Source: Dysosmobacter welbionis (lineage in GTDB: Bacteria; Bacillota; Clostridia; Oscillospirales; Oscillospiraceae). Taken from it: a stretch of 64,000 nt of DNA. Within the stretch, counting starts at the first letter, position 1. Every line of letters begins with the position of its first letter. The translations under genes were made by a program, and so were the position numbers. The notes under the pieces are model-generated. The model was not told the origin of the DNA, did no database searches, and saw nothing but the letters and a program-made list of their open reading frames with translations. The stretch lies in NCBI RefSeq assembly GCF_005121165.3, contig NZ_CP034413.3, positions 2,108,001 to 2,172,000 of the forward strand, in the 5' to 3' direction. Shown piece after piece: positions 9,858 through 19,415 of this stretch.

Positions 9858-11040
9858 GAGCGGCTTCCGCCGGGGTGATTCGATGGCGGAAGAGCTTCCG
9901 GGGGGATGTAGGGGCGGCGATCAACCGCCCGGAGATGATTTGGGCCGCCGAACGGCGGCCACGGGGGATTCTGCTCCCGCAGGGGGCCGCTTCCACGGGG
10001 GATGCGCCCCCCATTGTCGTCGTCGCAAAGTCCGCTCAGCTCCGTTTCCGCCTGCGGCGAAAACTGCGCCCGCTCCCTTGCTCCTCCTCTCCCCACCGCG
10101 CGGGGCGCGGCGGGGGCCCCTTTCGGTCTTGCCAAAAGAGAAATGGGCCGTGCACGGTCTAAAGAGAAAAGTGTGTGGCGCGCTGCGGTGCAGTGGCCCT
10201 CCGCGCTGACGGAGGTCGACGTATCGGTGCAAGCGCCGATTTTGGCCCGCCTTCGGGCACGCTTGGGCCTTCTGCGATTTTCCTAACTGCCGTCCCATGG
10301 CGGGAGTACCAACCTTGTCGGGGTGGTTATCGCATGGAATTGCTTCTCTTTTCGCTGCCGCTGGCTGCCCCTCGGGGGAACTGGCGTAGCGGGCCGATAA
10401 AGGCATCGGCCCCTACGGAGATACCGTCGGCCTTGCGCATTTTGTGGGGGCCGACCTGCGTGTCGGCCCTTGCGAGGGTGACGAAGGCCACAAGCCCGGT
10501 AGGGGCGGACGCCCTTGTCCGCCCGCCAGCACAAGCCGCCACAACCGCCCAGGCAGCGCGTAGCGACTGCGCAGCTGTTGGTGGCTCTGCCGTCTTACGG
10601 ATGCGGCGTGCTCCCTGCGGGCAAGCGGAACGCGCGGAAGGAGGAGCCAGTGGAACACTGGTGACGGAAATACGGGGAGCGCCGCAGCGCGAGACAGGAA
10701 AAGAGGAGCGGTTCAAATGCGCCCGTGTCCTCCAATCCAAGACGCACTACGCCGCGGGAATCCGCCGCTAAGTCTGCACCGCACCCCGCCGCGCCCGTCG
10801 GGGGACCCTCGCAAACACGCAGGCACCCTCTCGCGCCGCCCCCCGTACAGCAACTTTGCACGCATGTGTAAAGTTGCGGCCAAAGCGCCTTTTTCTCTTA
10901 TACCGGGCGCGGCGCGTTCTCTTTTTGGCGCTGACAAAAAGAGAATGGGGGCGCATCTGCACGGCCGTCAGCATGGCTGATATTCCCCGCAGAAATAGAA
11001 GCCTTCCATTTTGAGTGAACCATAGAAAGGAATCCATTGT
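9858..11040. other. 1.2 kb intergenic region without credible genes
   Basis: Open frames exist on both strands, but they are low-complexity Arg/Pro/Ala-rich shadows without ribosome sites. The region holds at least four related GTAGGGGC-type palindromes, other GC-rich hairpins (for example 9943-9960) and an A/T-rich hairpin near 10917-10945. The dtd ribosome site GAAAGGAAT lies at its right edge. Confidence 0.7.
9907..10528. repeat. Cluster of four REP-like palindromic repeats
   Basis: Copies at 9907-9931, 10389-10417 (inverted), 10444-10475 and 10499-10528 share the form GTAGGGGC, a variable stem, a short loop, the complementary stem and GCCCG. Stem sequences differ between copies but stay self-complementary (for example GCCGAT/ATCGGC and GCGGAC/GTCCGC), which suggests selection for structure. 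Confidence 0.65.
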
Positions 11041-11487
11041 ATGCGTGCAGTTGTGACACGGGTGGCTGGTGCCTCCGTAACCATTGCCGGGAACGTCAAC
11101 GGCCGGATCGGCCGTGGCTTCCTGGTGCTGCTGGGCGTGGGACCCAACGACACCGAGGAGACCGCCGACCGCCTGGCGGAGAAAATCTGCAACCTGCGGG
11201 TCTTTGAGGATGAAAACGGCAAAATGAATCTGAATCTGGAGCAGACAGGCGGTGCCCTGCTGGTGGTGTCCCAGTTCACCCTGTACGCGGACACCTCCTC
11301 CCGCCGCCCCGGCTTTACCGGCGCCGCCAAGCCGGACGCGGCCATCCCCCTGTATGAGCGATTCATGGCTCACTGCAGGGAGCGGGGCTTCGACGTTCAG
11401 CATGGGGAGTTCGGCGCTGATATGCAGGTGGACTCCCGGAACGACGGCCCCGTCACCATCCTCTTCGACACAGAGCGGCCCTTATGA
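11041..11487 (+). CDS. dtd: D-aminoacyl-tRNA deacylase
   Basis: Hydrolyses D-amino acids wrongly attached to tRNA, a cytoplasmic quality-control step. It begins MRAVVTRV and carries the two family motifs SQFTLYAD (SQxTL, near residue 79) and NDGPVTI (GPxT, near the C-terminus). The 148-aa length is typical. The start codon follows GAAAGGAAT. The stop overlaps the start of the next gene by four bases, so the two are probably co-transcribed. Confidence 0.94.
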   Translation: MRAVVTRVAGASVTIAGNVNGRIGRGFLVLLGVGPNDTEETADRLAEKICNLRVFEDENGKMNLNLEQTGGALLVVSQFTLYADTSSRRPGFTGAAKPDAAIPLYERFMAHCRERGFDVQHGEFGADMQVDSRNDGPVTILFDTERPL

Positions 11488-11927
11488 GGGAAGCGGCGCA
11501 GGGCGGCGGCGAAATGGCGCCGCCGGAGCTGGTGCGGACGTTCTATGAGACCGTGGTCTCCCAGCACCGTCTGGAGGACCTGCCCCGCTTCGTCGAGGAG
11601 GGCTGCGTGCTCCGCCAGGGGGAGTGGACCACTCCCCTGGGTCCCGGCGGCATGGTGCGGCATCTGGCGGCTCTGCGGGAGACGTATCCGGATTACACGG
11701 TCCGCATCCTCCGCCAGCACTGGGCCGCGCCGTATGTCGTCTCCGAGTGTGTTATGGAGGGGACCCACCTGGGCCCTTGGCCCGGAACAGTCCCCACGGG
11801 AAAACGCCTGATCTTCACCGGCGTGAACATCGACCGGGTGGAGGGCGGAAAGATCGTGGAGCACGGCGGCGCTGTGAACACCTTTGAGACCCTGTGGGAC
11901 GCGGGCATGATCCGCCCTGCGGAGTGA
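11484..11927 (+). CDS. SnoaL-like (NTF2-fold) protein
   Basis: A 147-aa cytoplasmic protein with the layout of SnoaL-like ester cyclases: an N-terminal helix ([12 protein letters not shown]), a sheet containing [18 protein letters not shown], and the family-typical ending [17 protein letters not shown]. The substrate is unknown, since the fold serves many small-molecule enzymes and binding proteins. The ATG at 11484 overlaps the dtd stop. An internal ATG at 11514 is an alternative, and neither has a good ribosome site. Confidence 0.7.
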   Translation: MREAAQGGGEMAPPELVRTFYETVVSQHRLEDLPRFVEEGCVLRQGEWTTPLGPGGMVRHLAALRETYPDYTVRILRQHWAAPYVVSECVMEGTHLGPWPGTVPTGKRLIFTGVNIDRVEGGKIVEHGGAVNTFETLWDAGMIRPAE

Positions 11928-12012
11928 CAGGGCATTTGTCCATTCCACACATGGGCGGGCGGGATTTCCGCCGCCTGCCTCTGATATTTTCATTTGGCAA
12001 GGGAGGTCTCCC

Positions 12013-12624
12013 ATGAAGATCAAGTGCTTGCAGGTGGGCCCCATCGGCACCAACTGCTATCTCCTCTGCGACGAGGATGCCAAGACCTGCGCCGTCATTG
12101 ATCCCGGCGGGGATGGGGCGCGGATCGCCGCCGCGGTGGCGGAAACCGGCTGTGTGCCCTGCGCCATCCTGCTGACCCACGGCCACTACGACCACACCGG
12201 CGCTGTGGGAGAGCTCCAGGCCAAATGGCCGGAGACCCCGGTGTATCTGAATCGCCGGGATGTGTACGCCGATGCCTGCACCCAGCAGCTGTTCCCGCTC
12301 CTCAGCGGGGACGTGCGGGACTACGACGAGGGGGACACGGTGGCTGTGGGCGGCCTGACGGTGACCGTTCTGGCCACCCCCGGCCACAGCGAGGGGTCTG
12401 TCACCCTCCGGTGCCAAGACGCCCTCTTCTGCGGGGATACGCTCTTTGCGGGCTCCTGCGGCCGGACGGACTTCCCCGGCGGGTCCATGGAGAAGATGAT
12501 GGCCTCTCTGCGGCGGCTGGGGCAGCTGGAGGGAGACCTCCGGGTCCTGCCCGGCCACATGGAGGCATCCACCCTGGACCGGGAGCGGCGCTGGAACCCC
12601 TATCTGCTCCAGGCCATGCAGTGA
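12013..12624 (+). CDS. Metallo-beta-lactamase-fold hydrolase (glyoxalase II-like)
   Basis: A 203-aa cytoplasmic metal hydrolase. The zinc signature THGHYDHTG lies near residues 56-64, with further ligands in ATPGHSEG and the C-terminal LPGHME. The opening MKIKCLQVGPIGTNCYLL is typical of the small YcbL/GloB-like thioesterases found next to hemZ in Clostridia. The true substrate cannot be read from sequence; a thioester such as S-lactoylglutathione is the usual guess. It is followed after 13 bp by hemZ. Confidence 0.85.
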   Translation: MKIKCLQVGPIGTNCYLLCDEDAKTCAVIDPGGDGARIAAAVAETGCVPCAILLTHGHYDHTGAVGELQAKWPETPVYLNRRDVYADACTQQLFPLLSGDVRDYDEGDTVAVGGLTVTVLATPGHSEGSVTLRCQDALFCGDTLFAGSCGRTDFPGGSMEKMMASLRRLGQLEGDLRVLPGHMEASTLDRERRWNPYLLQAMQ

Positions 12625-12637
12625 GGAGGGCGCGCCC

Positions 12638-14107
12638 ATGAAACTGGTTTTCCGCGGCCATGACGAGCGGTATGTGGTGGAGCAGAGCCTGATGAATCTG
12701 TTCCCCGGGGAACTGCCTGTCTACGAGCCGATCACCCCAGGCGATGACAGCTGGGCCGTGATCTCGCTGGAGGAGACGGGGGACCTCTGCCGGGTGGCGG
12801 TCTCCCTCTGCCGGGGCGGCAAGACCACCGAGCAGACCTATCAGGAGCCCCTCTCCGGCGGCGATTTCCAGCGGGAGGGCCTCCGCCGCCACGCCGTCGG
12901 CGCCTGCTTCTTCCTGGTGGCCCGGGCGGTCACCGGCGTGACGCCCCCCTGGGGAATGCTCACCGGCGTCCGGCCCGACAAGCCGGTGACCTGGGCCCTG
13001 GAGGACGGGAAGTCCCCGGAAGAGGCCCGGGCGTATTTGGAGGAGCACTATTTCGTCACCCCCTCCCGGGCCGCCCTGGCCCTGGAGACCGGCGCCACCG
13101 CGGCCAAGGCCGCCCGGCGGCTGGAGAAGCGGGACATTGACGTGTACGTGGGCATTCCCTTCTGCCCAACCCGGTGCGCCTATTGCTCCTTTGTCAGCCA
13201 GTCGGTGGAGCGGAGCTTTGCCCTGGTGCCCCCTTATGTGGACGCCCTGTGTGGGGAGATCTCCGCCGGCGGCGAGATGGTTCGCCGGGCGGGACTGCGG
13301 GTGCGGACCTTCTACATGGGCGGCGGCACCCCCACCACCCTGACGGCGGAGCAGATGGACCGGGTCCTCACTGCTTTCGAGACCTCCTTCGACCGTACCG
13401 CCTGTGAGGAGATCACTGTGGAGGCGGGCCGGCCGGACACCATCACGGCGGAAAAGCTGGTGGTGCTCCGCACCCACGGGGTCACCCGGGTCTCGGTGAA
13501 CCCCCAGACCTTTGAAGAGAACGTGCTGCGGGCCATCGGCCGGTGCCACACGGCTGCGGACATCGACCGCGCCATGGAGCTGGTGGCCCGGTGCGGCTTC
13601 CCCCACGTGAACATGGACCTGATCGCCGGACTCCCGGAGGATACGGCGGAGGGCTTCCGCCGCTCCCTGGACCGGTGCCTGACCTACGGCCCCGACGATA
13701 TCACCGTCCACACCCTGGCGCTGAAAAAGGGCAGCCGCATCCTGACGGAGGGACTGCGGATCCCCGGCGCGGAGACGGTGGCCGAGATGCTGGATTACGC
13801 CTCTCCCACCCTCCGGACCGCCGGATACCGTCCCTACTACCTATACCGGCAGAAGTACATGTCCGGCAGCTTTGAGAACATCGGCTGGTGCCGCAGCGGC
13901 GGCGAGTGCTGGTACAACGTGGACATCATGTCGGAGCTGTGCTCCATCCTGTCCTTCGGCGCCGCCGGGTCCACCAAGATGGTGGTGCCGGGCACCAACC
14001 AGATCCAGCGGGCGTTCAACGTGAAATATCCCACCGAGTATATCCAGCGGCCGGAGAAGTGGCAGGCCAATCAGACCGCCTTCGCCGCCTTTTATGAAGC
14101 ACTGTGA
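12638..14107 (+). CDS. hemZ: Radical SAM coproporphyrinogen III oxidase-like protein HemZ
   Basis: A 489-aa oxygen-independent coproporphyrinogen dehydrogenase-family enzyme. The radical SAM cluster motif CPTRCAYC (CxxxCxxC) lies near residue 173, followed by YMGGGTPTTL and the HemN-family signatures SVNPQTF and NMDLIAGLPED. The roughly 160-residue N-terminal extension distinguishes HemZ from HemN. Whether it makes haem here is uncertain, since no other haem genes are in the window. The start follows GAGGAGGG. Confidence 0.88.
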   Translation: MKLVFRGHDERYVVEQSLMNLFPGELPVYEPITPGDDSWAVISLEETGDLCRVAVSLCRGGKTTEQTYQEPLSGGDFQREGLRRHAVGACFFLVARAVTGVTPPWGMLTGVRPDKPVTWALEDGKSPEEARAYLEEHYFVTPSRAALALETGATAAKAARRLEKRDIDVYVGIPFCPTRCAYCSFVSQSVERSFALVPPYVDALCGEISAGGEMVRRAGLRVRTFYMGGGTPTTLTAEQMDRVLTAFETSFDRTACEEITVEAGRPDTITAEKLVVLRTHGVTRVSVNPQTFEENVLRAIGRCHTAADIDRAMELVARCGFPHVNMDLIAGLPEDTAEGFRRSLDRCLTYGPDDITVHTLALKKGSRILTEGLRIPGAETVAEMLDYASPTLRTAGYRPYYLYRQKYMSGSFENIGWCRSGGECWYNVDIMSELCSILSFGAAGSTKMVVPGTNQIQRAFNVKYPTEYIQRPEKWQANQTAFAAFYEAL

Positions 14108-14120
14108 AAGGAGCATCGCC

Positions 14121-15053
14121 ATGGCCTATTCCCTGAAAGAGATCAACGACGCTGTCCGCTCTGACCCCAAGGGCTTTGCGGAGGCGTGCGACGCCGCCTT
14201 TGCCAAAAAAGTGGAGACGGCGGCCCAGAAGATTGCCGATCACCGGAAGGAGTCCCGCATCATCCTGTTGTCCGGCCCCTCCGGCTCCGGCAAGACCACC
14301 ACGGCATTGAAGATCGAAGAGCAGCTGGAGAAAATGGGCATCCAGACCCACACCATCTCCATGGACAACTACTTCAACACCATCGACCCGGAGACGGCGC
14401 CCCGGAACCGGGAGGGCGCCATCGACTACGAGTCTCCCTTCTGCCTCGACATCGAGCTGCTGAACCGACACTTCTCCATGCTGGACCGGGGGGAGACCAT
14501 CCACGTGCCCAAGTACGAGTTCGCCCGACAGATGCGCTCCGACATCCTGTCTCAGCCGCTGAAGCTGGGGCCCGACGAGCTGGCTATCTTTGAGGGCATC
14601 CACGCCCTGAACGACGTGATCGTGGGCAAGAATCCCAAGGCCTTCAAGCTGTATATCGCGGCCCGGTCCAATGTGGTGGACGAGGACGGCGCCGTGGTGT
14701 TCCAGCACCCCTGGCTGCGCCTGTGCCGCCGGATCGTCCGGGACTACAAGTTCCGGGGCAGCGACGCCAACTTCACCCTGAAGATGTGGCCCAATGTCCG
14801 CCGGGGGGAAAAGCTGTATATCTCCCCCTATAAGGAGAATGCGGACTTGATGTTCGACTCCTCCCTGCCGGATGAGGTGGCGGTGCTGAAGCCCTTCGTG
14901 GTCCCCCTGCTGGAGGCGCTGCCCCAGGGCAAGTATGAGATCGCGGACGACATCCTCCGGGGATTTGAGCGGATCGAGATCATGGAAGAGTCCAACATCG
15001 CCCCCAGCTCCCTGGTGCGGGAGTTCATCGGCGGCAGCATCTATCCCAGCTGA
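14121..15053 (+). CDS. Uridine kinase/phosphoribulokinase-family nucleoside kinase
   Basis: A 310-aa P-loop kinase with Walker A LSGPSGSGKTTTA near residue 55, a lid and substrate region around MDNYFNTIDPET, and ELAIFEGIHAL as Walker B. The roughly 45-residue N-terminal part and long C-terminus match the clostridial Udk-like proteins that occur beside hemZ. The phosphate acceptor is probably a nucleoside but is not proven. I chose the ATG at 14121, which follows GAAAGGAG, over the open frame upstream that overlaps hemZ. Confidence 0.8.
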   Translation: MAYSLKEINDAVRSDPKGFAEACDAAFAKKVETAAQKIADHRKESRIILLSGPSGSGKTTTALKIEEQLEKMGIQTHTISMDNYFNTIDPETAPRNREGAIDYESPFCLDIELLNRHFSMLDRGETIHVPKYEFARQMRSDILSQPLKLGPDELAIFEGIHALNDVIVGKNPKAFKLYIAARSNVVDEDGAVVFQHPWLRLCRRIVRDYKFRGSDANFTLKMWPNVRRGEKLYISPYKENADLMFDSSLPDEVAVLKPFVVPLLEALPQGKYEIADDILRGFERIEIMEESNIAPSSLVREFIGGSIYPS

Positions 15054-15101
15054 GCGGGGCTGCCCCTCTGCCCCAATCTTTCTTTGGAGGTCATACAAGC
15101 C

Positions 15102-15494
15102 ATGAATGAGCGGTTGCAGGAACTGCTGGACGCGGTGCAGCGCACTGCCTCCCAGGTGGGCGGCAGTGCGGCGGATGCCGCCTACGGCATGGGAAAGCGG
15201 GCGGGAGAGCTCCTGTCCGTGGCCAAGCTGAATATCCGGATCATGGACCTGAAGGGAGCGGTGAGCACCGCCCTGCGGGAGGTGGGGGAGATGATCTACG
15301 CCACCCACACCGGCACCCTCACGGAGTCCGAGGTACTGCTGGCAAAGCTTCAGGAGATCGACGGGCTCCGCCAGCAGATCGACCGGCTGGAGCGGGAGAT
15401 CGCTCGGCTCCAGGGCGGCGCGGTGTGCCCCTTCTGCGGGGCGGCCGCCCGGAGCGGCGACGTATTCTGCCGGGAATGCGGCCAAAAGCTGTAA
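15102..15494 (+). CDS. Coiled-coil zinc-ribbon protein
   Basis: A 130-aa protein. Residues about 1-105 are mostly helical, with a likely coiled coil around EIDGLRQQIDRLEREIARL. The C-terminus is a four-cysteine zinc ribbon, CPFCG followed after about 10 residues by CRECG. It is similar in layout to many uncharacterised Firmicute proteins, and no function is known. It lies 15 bp before the purine phosphorylase gene. Confidence 0.75.
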   Translation: MNERLQELLDAVQRTASQVGGSAADAAYGMGKRAGELLSVAKLNIRIMDLKGAVSTALREVGEMIYATHTGTLTESEVLLAKLQEIDGLRQQIDRLEREIARLQGGAVCPFCGAAARSGDVFCRECGQKL

Positions 15495-15508
15495 GGAGGA
15501 AGCGTAAG

Positions 15509-16333
15509 ATGGAATATACATTCGCACAATATCAGGAGAGCGCCCAGGCGCTGAGAGACCGCCTGGGGGCGTTCCGCCCCCGGTGCCTGCTGATCTTGGG
15601 CTCCGGCCTGGGCTCTTTGGGCAACGAAGTGGAGTCCCCCATTGCCGTCCCCTATGAGGATGTGCCCCACATGAAGCGATCCACCGCCCCGGACCACGCG
15701 GGCCGGTTCGTGTTCGGCCGCCTGGCGGGTCAGGACGTGGCGGTGATGCAGGGCCGCCTCCACACCTATGAGGGCTGGTCCTTTGAGGATGTCAGCTATC
15801 CCGTCCGGGTGCTGCGGCTGCTGGGGGCGGAAACGCTGGTAGTCACCAACGCTGCCGGCACGGTGAACACCGCCTTCTCCGCCGGGGACATCATGCTGAT
15901 TACTGACCACATCAAACTCTTCGGTGTCAGCCCCCTTTGCGGCCCCAATCTGGAGGAGTTCGGCCCCCGGTTCCCGGACATGAGCCATGTGTACACGCCC
16001 CGACTCCAGGACACCGCCCGGGAGGCTGCGGAGGAGCTGTCCATCCCCCTGCGCCAGGGCGTCTATATGTACTTCCCCGGCCCCCAGTACGAAACGCCGG
16101 CGGAGGTCCGTGCCGCCCGGGCGCTGGGCGCGGACGCCGTGGGCATGTCCACGGTGCCGGAGGCCATTGTGGCCGCCCACTGCGGCATGGATGTGCTGGG
16201 CTTCACGCTCTGCACCAATATGGGGGCCGGGGTGCTGGACCAGCCTCTTTCCTCCGACGAGGTGCTTGCCGCCGCCGCCACGGCGGGGCCCCGGTTCTCT
16301 GCCCTGGTAAAGGCGTGTCTGGCCCGGTTATAA
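15509..16333 (+). CDS. punA: Purine-nucleoside phosphorylase (class I, trimeric)
   Basis: A 274-aa cytoplasmic salvage enzyme splitting purine nucleosides into base and ribose 1-phosphate. Family motifs: ILGSGLGSLGNEV (phosphate loop), GRLHTYEGW (phosphate and ribose), VTNAAGTVN, GPQYETPAEVRA and GMSTVPE, with a Asn-type purine-binding region near the C-terminus (CTNMGAG). The ATG follows AAGGAGGA. It may act with the island-encoded deaminases and permease at 39.6-43 kb, although these are not linked. Confidence 0.92.
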   Translation: MEYTFAQYQESAQALRDRLGAFRPRCLLILGSGLGSLGNEVESPIAVPYEDVPHMKRSTAPDHAGRFVFGRLAGQDVAVMQGRLHTYEGWSFEDVSYPVRVLRLLGAETLVVTNAAGTVNTAFSAGDIMLITDHIKLFGVSPLCGPNLEEFGPRFPDMSHVYTPRLQDTAREAAEELSIPLRQGVYMYFPGPQYETPAEVRAARALGADAVGMSTVPEAIVAAHCGMDVLGFTLCTNMGAGVLDQPLSSDEVLAAAATAGPRFSALVKACLARL

Positions 16334-16415
16334 ACGGCAGCGGCAGGCCATAGGCTCATAGGGGCAGCAGATTCCGCCGCCCTAGTTCTCTGTTGTAATT
16401 TGAGGTAATCGCTTC

Positions 16416-18080
16416 ATGTCTAATCAAAAAAAGCAATCCTTCCTGGGCGGCGCCGCCATCCTGGCCGCAGCTGTCGTTGTGGTGAAATTTATCGGGTTCT
16501 TCTACAAAGTCCCCCTGAACAACATCCTGGGCGGCCCCGGCAAGACGTATTTCGACACTGCCTATAAGATTTACAATTTCCTGCTGACCTTCTCCACGGC
16601 GGGCCTGCCTCTGGCCATCTCCAAGCTGACCAGCCAGGCCCATGCCCAGGGACGGGAGAACGAGAAGCGGAAGATCTTCCGCACCGCCATCGTGCTGTTT
16701 TTCGTCCTGGGCACGGTGGGCGCCCTGTTTATGTTCTTCCAGGCAGAGGGCTTGGCGGGGTTTCTGGAGAACAGCCTGGCGGCCCAGCCCATCCGGGCGC
16801 TGGCTCCGGCGGTGTTCTGCGTGTGCCTGCTGGCCTGCATGCGGGGCTACACCCAGGGCCAGGGCAACATGACGCCTACGGCGGTTTCCCAGGTACTGGA
16901 GGCGCTTTTGAAACTGGCTATCGGTCTGCCGCTGGCGTGGTATGTACTGCGCATCGGCATGAGCCTGGAGATGGGCGCCGCCGCGGCCATCCTGGGCGTC
17001 ACGGCGGGCACGGCGGTCTCCATGCTGTTTTTGGTGGGATATTTGGCGAAGCACCGGAATCGGACACAGTCCCTGGATGTCCCCTCCGGCAGCAGCCATC
17101 TGATCCGGCAGATCCTGGCCATTGGCATCCCCATCACCCTCAGCAACTCCGCAATGAGCATCCTGAACATCATCGACACCAAGATCGTCATGGGCCAGCT
17201 GCAGAACGCCCTGCTGCTGTCGGAGGAATCGGCCGCCGCCCTGAACGGCCAGTACAGCATGGCCATGGATATGCCCAACATGGTGGCCTCCTTCGTGTAC
17301 CCGGTGACCATGAGCTTGATTCCATTCGCGGCGGCGGCTCTGGCCCGGCAGGACCATGCCGGAGCGGACCGGATCATCTCCTCCGCCTTCCGCATCATCG
17401 CCATTCTGGCCCTGCCGGCGGGCATCGGCCTCAGTGTCCTCTCCACGCCCATCATGGTCCTGGTGCTGCCGGCCCAGCGGGAGGATGCCCTGGCGGCGGG
17501 CCCCCATCTTCAGGTGCTGGGCATCGCCCTCATCTTCATCTGCCTGATGATCCTGACCAACGCTATCCTGCAGACCTACGGCAAGGAGAAGCTGCCCATC
17601 TTCACCGTGATCGTCGGCGGCATCGTCAAGATCATCATGAACTATTTCCTGGTGGGGAATCCGGACATCAACATCCACGGCGCACCCATCTCCACGCTAT
17701 GCTGCTATCTGGTGATCGTGGTGCTGAATCTGTTCTTCGTGTGGAAATACTCGCCCCAGAAGCCACGGTATCTCGAAGTTTTCGCAAAGCCCGTGGCCGC
17801 TTCCCTGCTCATGGGCGGCGCGGCCTGGGCGGTCTATGGCCTAGCCAGCCGGGTGCTGGATGGGGCTTTCCTCGCCCTGGCACAGCAGATGTTTGCGGAT
17901 CCGGATAAGATCCAGCTCTGGTCTGTATATCTGGCCAACGCCGCCTGTGTCCTGCTGGGCATCCTGGCCGGCGTGATCGTCTACGGTGTGCTGGTGATCG
18001 CTCTGCGGATCCTGCGGGCGGAGGATGTGCGGTCCATTCCCCGCGGGGAAAAGCTTATTAAACTTCTGCACTTAAAATGA
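16416..18080 (+). CDS. MOP-superfamily flippase (SpoVB/YtgP type)
   Basis: A 554-aa integral membrane protein with about 14 predicted membrane segments. The N-terminal pattern FLGGAAILAAAVVVVKFIGF followed by VPLNNILG and GLPLAISKL is typical of the SpoVB/YtgP/MurJ group, which flips lipid-linked wall precursors. SpoVB acts in spore cortex synthesis and YtgP/MurJ in general wall synthesis; sequence alone does not separate the two. It is followed by a G/C hairpin (18096-18116) without a T tail. Confidence 0.85.
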   Translation: MSNQKKQSFLGGAAILAAAVVVVKFIGFFYKVPLNNILGGPGKTYFDTAYKIYNFLLTFSTAGLPLAISKLTSQAHAQGRENEKRKIFRTAIVLFFVLGTVGALFMFFQAEGLAGFLENSLAAQPIRALAPAVFCVCLLACMRGYTQGQGNMTPTAVSQVLEALLKLAIGLPLAWYVLRIGMSLEMGAAAAILGVTAGTAVSMLFLVGYLAKHRNRTQSLDVPSGSSHLIRQILAIGIPITLSNSAMSILNIIDTKIVMGQLQNALLLSEESAAALNGQYSMAMDMPNMVASFVYPVTMSLIPFAAAALARQDHAGADRIISSAFRIIAILALPAGIGLSVLSTPIMVLVLPAQREDALAAGPHLQVLGIALIFICLMILTNAILQTYGKEKLPIFTVIVGGIVKIIMNYFLVGNPDINIHGAPISTLCCYLVIVVLNLFFVWKYSPQKPRYLEVFAKPVAASLLMGGAAWAVYGLASRVLDGAFLALAQQMFADPDKIQLWSVYLANAACVLLGILAGVIVYGVLVIALRILRAEDVRSIPRGEKLIKLLHLK

Positions 18081-18182
18081 GAAACCGGGCGGCCGCGCCC
18101 CCTTCCCAAGGGGGCGATCCGCTAAAATTCCTTGAAAAATCAGGGGTTTCCCGTGAATTTTTCTTGCAAAGGCAGGCATCTT

Positions 18183-18989
18183 ATGGTAGAGTTTCAGCGT
18201 AAGGATTTTTACAGCTACGAGGATTTTCTGGAGATCATGCGGCTGCTGCGGGCTCCCGGGGGCTGCCCCTGGGACCGGGAGCAGACCCACAGCTCCATCC
18301 GCCGGAACTTCCTGGAGGAGACCTATGAGGTTCTGGACGCCATCGACCACGACGACGCCAGCGGCATGTGCGAGGAGCTGGGCGACGTGTTGATGCAGGT
18401 GGCCTTCCATGCCCAAATCGAGGCGGAGCGGGGCCGCTTCACCATGGCAAATGTGGTGGACGGCGTGGCCCGGAAGCTGGTGTACCGCCATCCCCATGTC
18501 TTTGGGGACGTGCAGGCGGATACCTCCCAGCAGGTCCTGGCCAACTGGGACGTGCTGAAGCGCCGGGAGAAGGGCCAGCGGTCCACGGCGGACGCGGTGG
18601 AGGCCGTGCCCCACACGCTGCCTGCCCTGTGGCGGGCGGAAAAAATTCAGTCCAAGACCGCCAAGGCCGGCTTTGACTGGACAAGCTCTCTCCAGGCACT
18701 GGACAAGCTGGAAGAGGAGGTCCGTGAGCTCCGGGCCGCCCTGGAGGCCGGTCAGGCCGCCGATGCGCCCCACGGCATCCGGGAGGAGCTGGGCGACACG
18801 CTGTTTATGGCCGCCAAAATCGCCCAGATGTCGGGCGTGGACCCGGAGGACGCCCTCCACCGGGCCTGCGACAAGTTTGACCGCCGCTTCCGCGCGGTGG
18901 AAGAGGCCGCGGACAAGCCTCTGCCGGAGTGCGGTGAGGCGGAGCTGCTGGCCCTCTGGAACGATGCAAAATCCCACGATCCGTCTTAA
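18183..18989 (+). CDS. mazG: Nucleoside triphosphate pyrophosphohydrolase MazG
   Basis: Cytoplasmic house-cleaning enzyme that hydrolyses NTPs to NMP and PPi. The first MazG domain has GCPWDREQTH, EETYEVLDAI and EELGDVLMQVAFHA (metal-binding acidic helices). The second has EELGDTLFMAAKIA. The 268-aa length matches single-gene MazG. I prefer the ATG at 18183 after AAAGGCAGG; the upstream in-frame extension begins with TTG. It precedes hup, as in other Firmicutes. Confidence 0.9.
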   Translation: MVEFQRKDFYSYEDFLEIMRLLRAPGGCPWDREQTHSSIRRNFLEETYEVLDAIDHDDASGMCEELGDVLMQVAFHAQIEAERGRFTMANVVDGVARKLVYRHPHVFGDVQADTSQQVLANWDVLKRREKGQRSTADAVEAVPHTLPALWRAEKIQSKTAKAGFDWTSSLQALDKLEEEVRELRAALEAGQAADAPHGIREELGDTLFMAAKIAQMSGVDPEDALHRACDKFDRRFRAVEEAADKPLPECGEAELLALWNDAKSHDPS

Positions 18990-19065
18990 TCGCGGGCGCG
19001 CCTGCCTGCGTTAGGAATAAATCATCTAGCAAGCGCATCACACATTGTATAGGAGGATAACATCC

Positions 19066-19341
19066 ATGAACAAAGCTGAACTCATCAATTCTGTCGCCGC
19101 TTCTGCCGACGTTTCCAAGAAGGAGGCCGAGGCTGTTGTGTCCGCCACGTTTGACGCCATCACTGCCGCCCTGAAAGACGGCGACAAGGTGCAGCTGGTG
19201 GGCTTTGGATCCTTCGAGGTCAAGAAGCGTGCCGCCCGCGTGGGCCGCAACCCCAAGACCAAGGAGTCCATTGAGATCCCCGCTTCTGTAGTGCCCGTGT
19301 TCAAGGCCGGCAAGGCCCTGAAGGACGCCGTGGCGAAGTGA
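19066..19341 (+). CDS. hup: DNA-binding protein HU
   Basis: A 91-aa histone-like nucleoid protein. It begins [11 protein letters not shown] and carries the beta-arm signature [20 protein letters not shown], in which GRNPKT intercalates in the minor groove. It is of normal length, with a strong AGGAGG site and a hairpin downstream. It is probably highly expressed. Confidence 0.96.
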   Translation: MNKAELINSVAASADVSKKEAEAVVSATFDAITAALKDGDKVQLVGFGSFEVKKRAARVGRNPKTKESIEIPASVVPVFKAGKALKDAVAK

Positions 19342-19358
19342 TCTGACCCTGTGATTTC

Positions 19359-19394
19359 GGGACTGCCGGTGCTGTGGTGCCGGCAGTCCCGTTT
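19359..19394 (+). terminator. Hairpin after hup
   Basis: An 11-bp stem (19359-19369 with 19380-19390), a 10-nt loop and a short GTTT tail. It probably ends most hup transcripts and allows partial read-through into rqcP. Confidence 0.6.
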
Positions 19395-19415
19395 CCCATG
19401 AGAAAGGAGCCGCCC

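Noticed and set aside
9858-11040. Several 80-210 aa frames on both strands
   Set aside because: They are low-complexity Arg/Pro frames over palindromic repeats with no ribosome sites.
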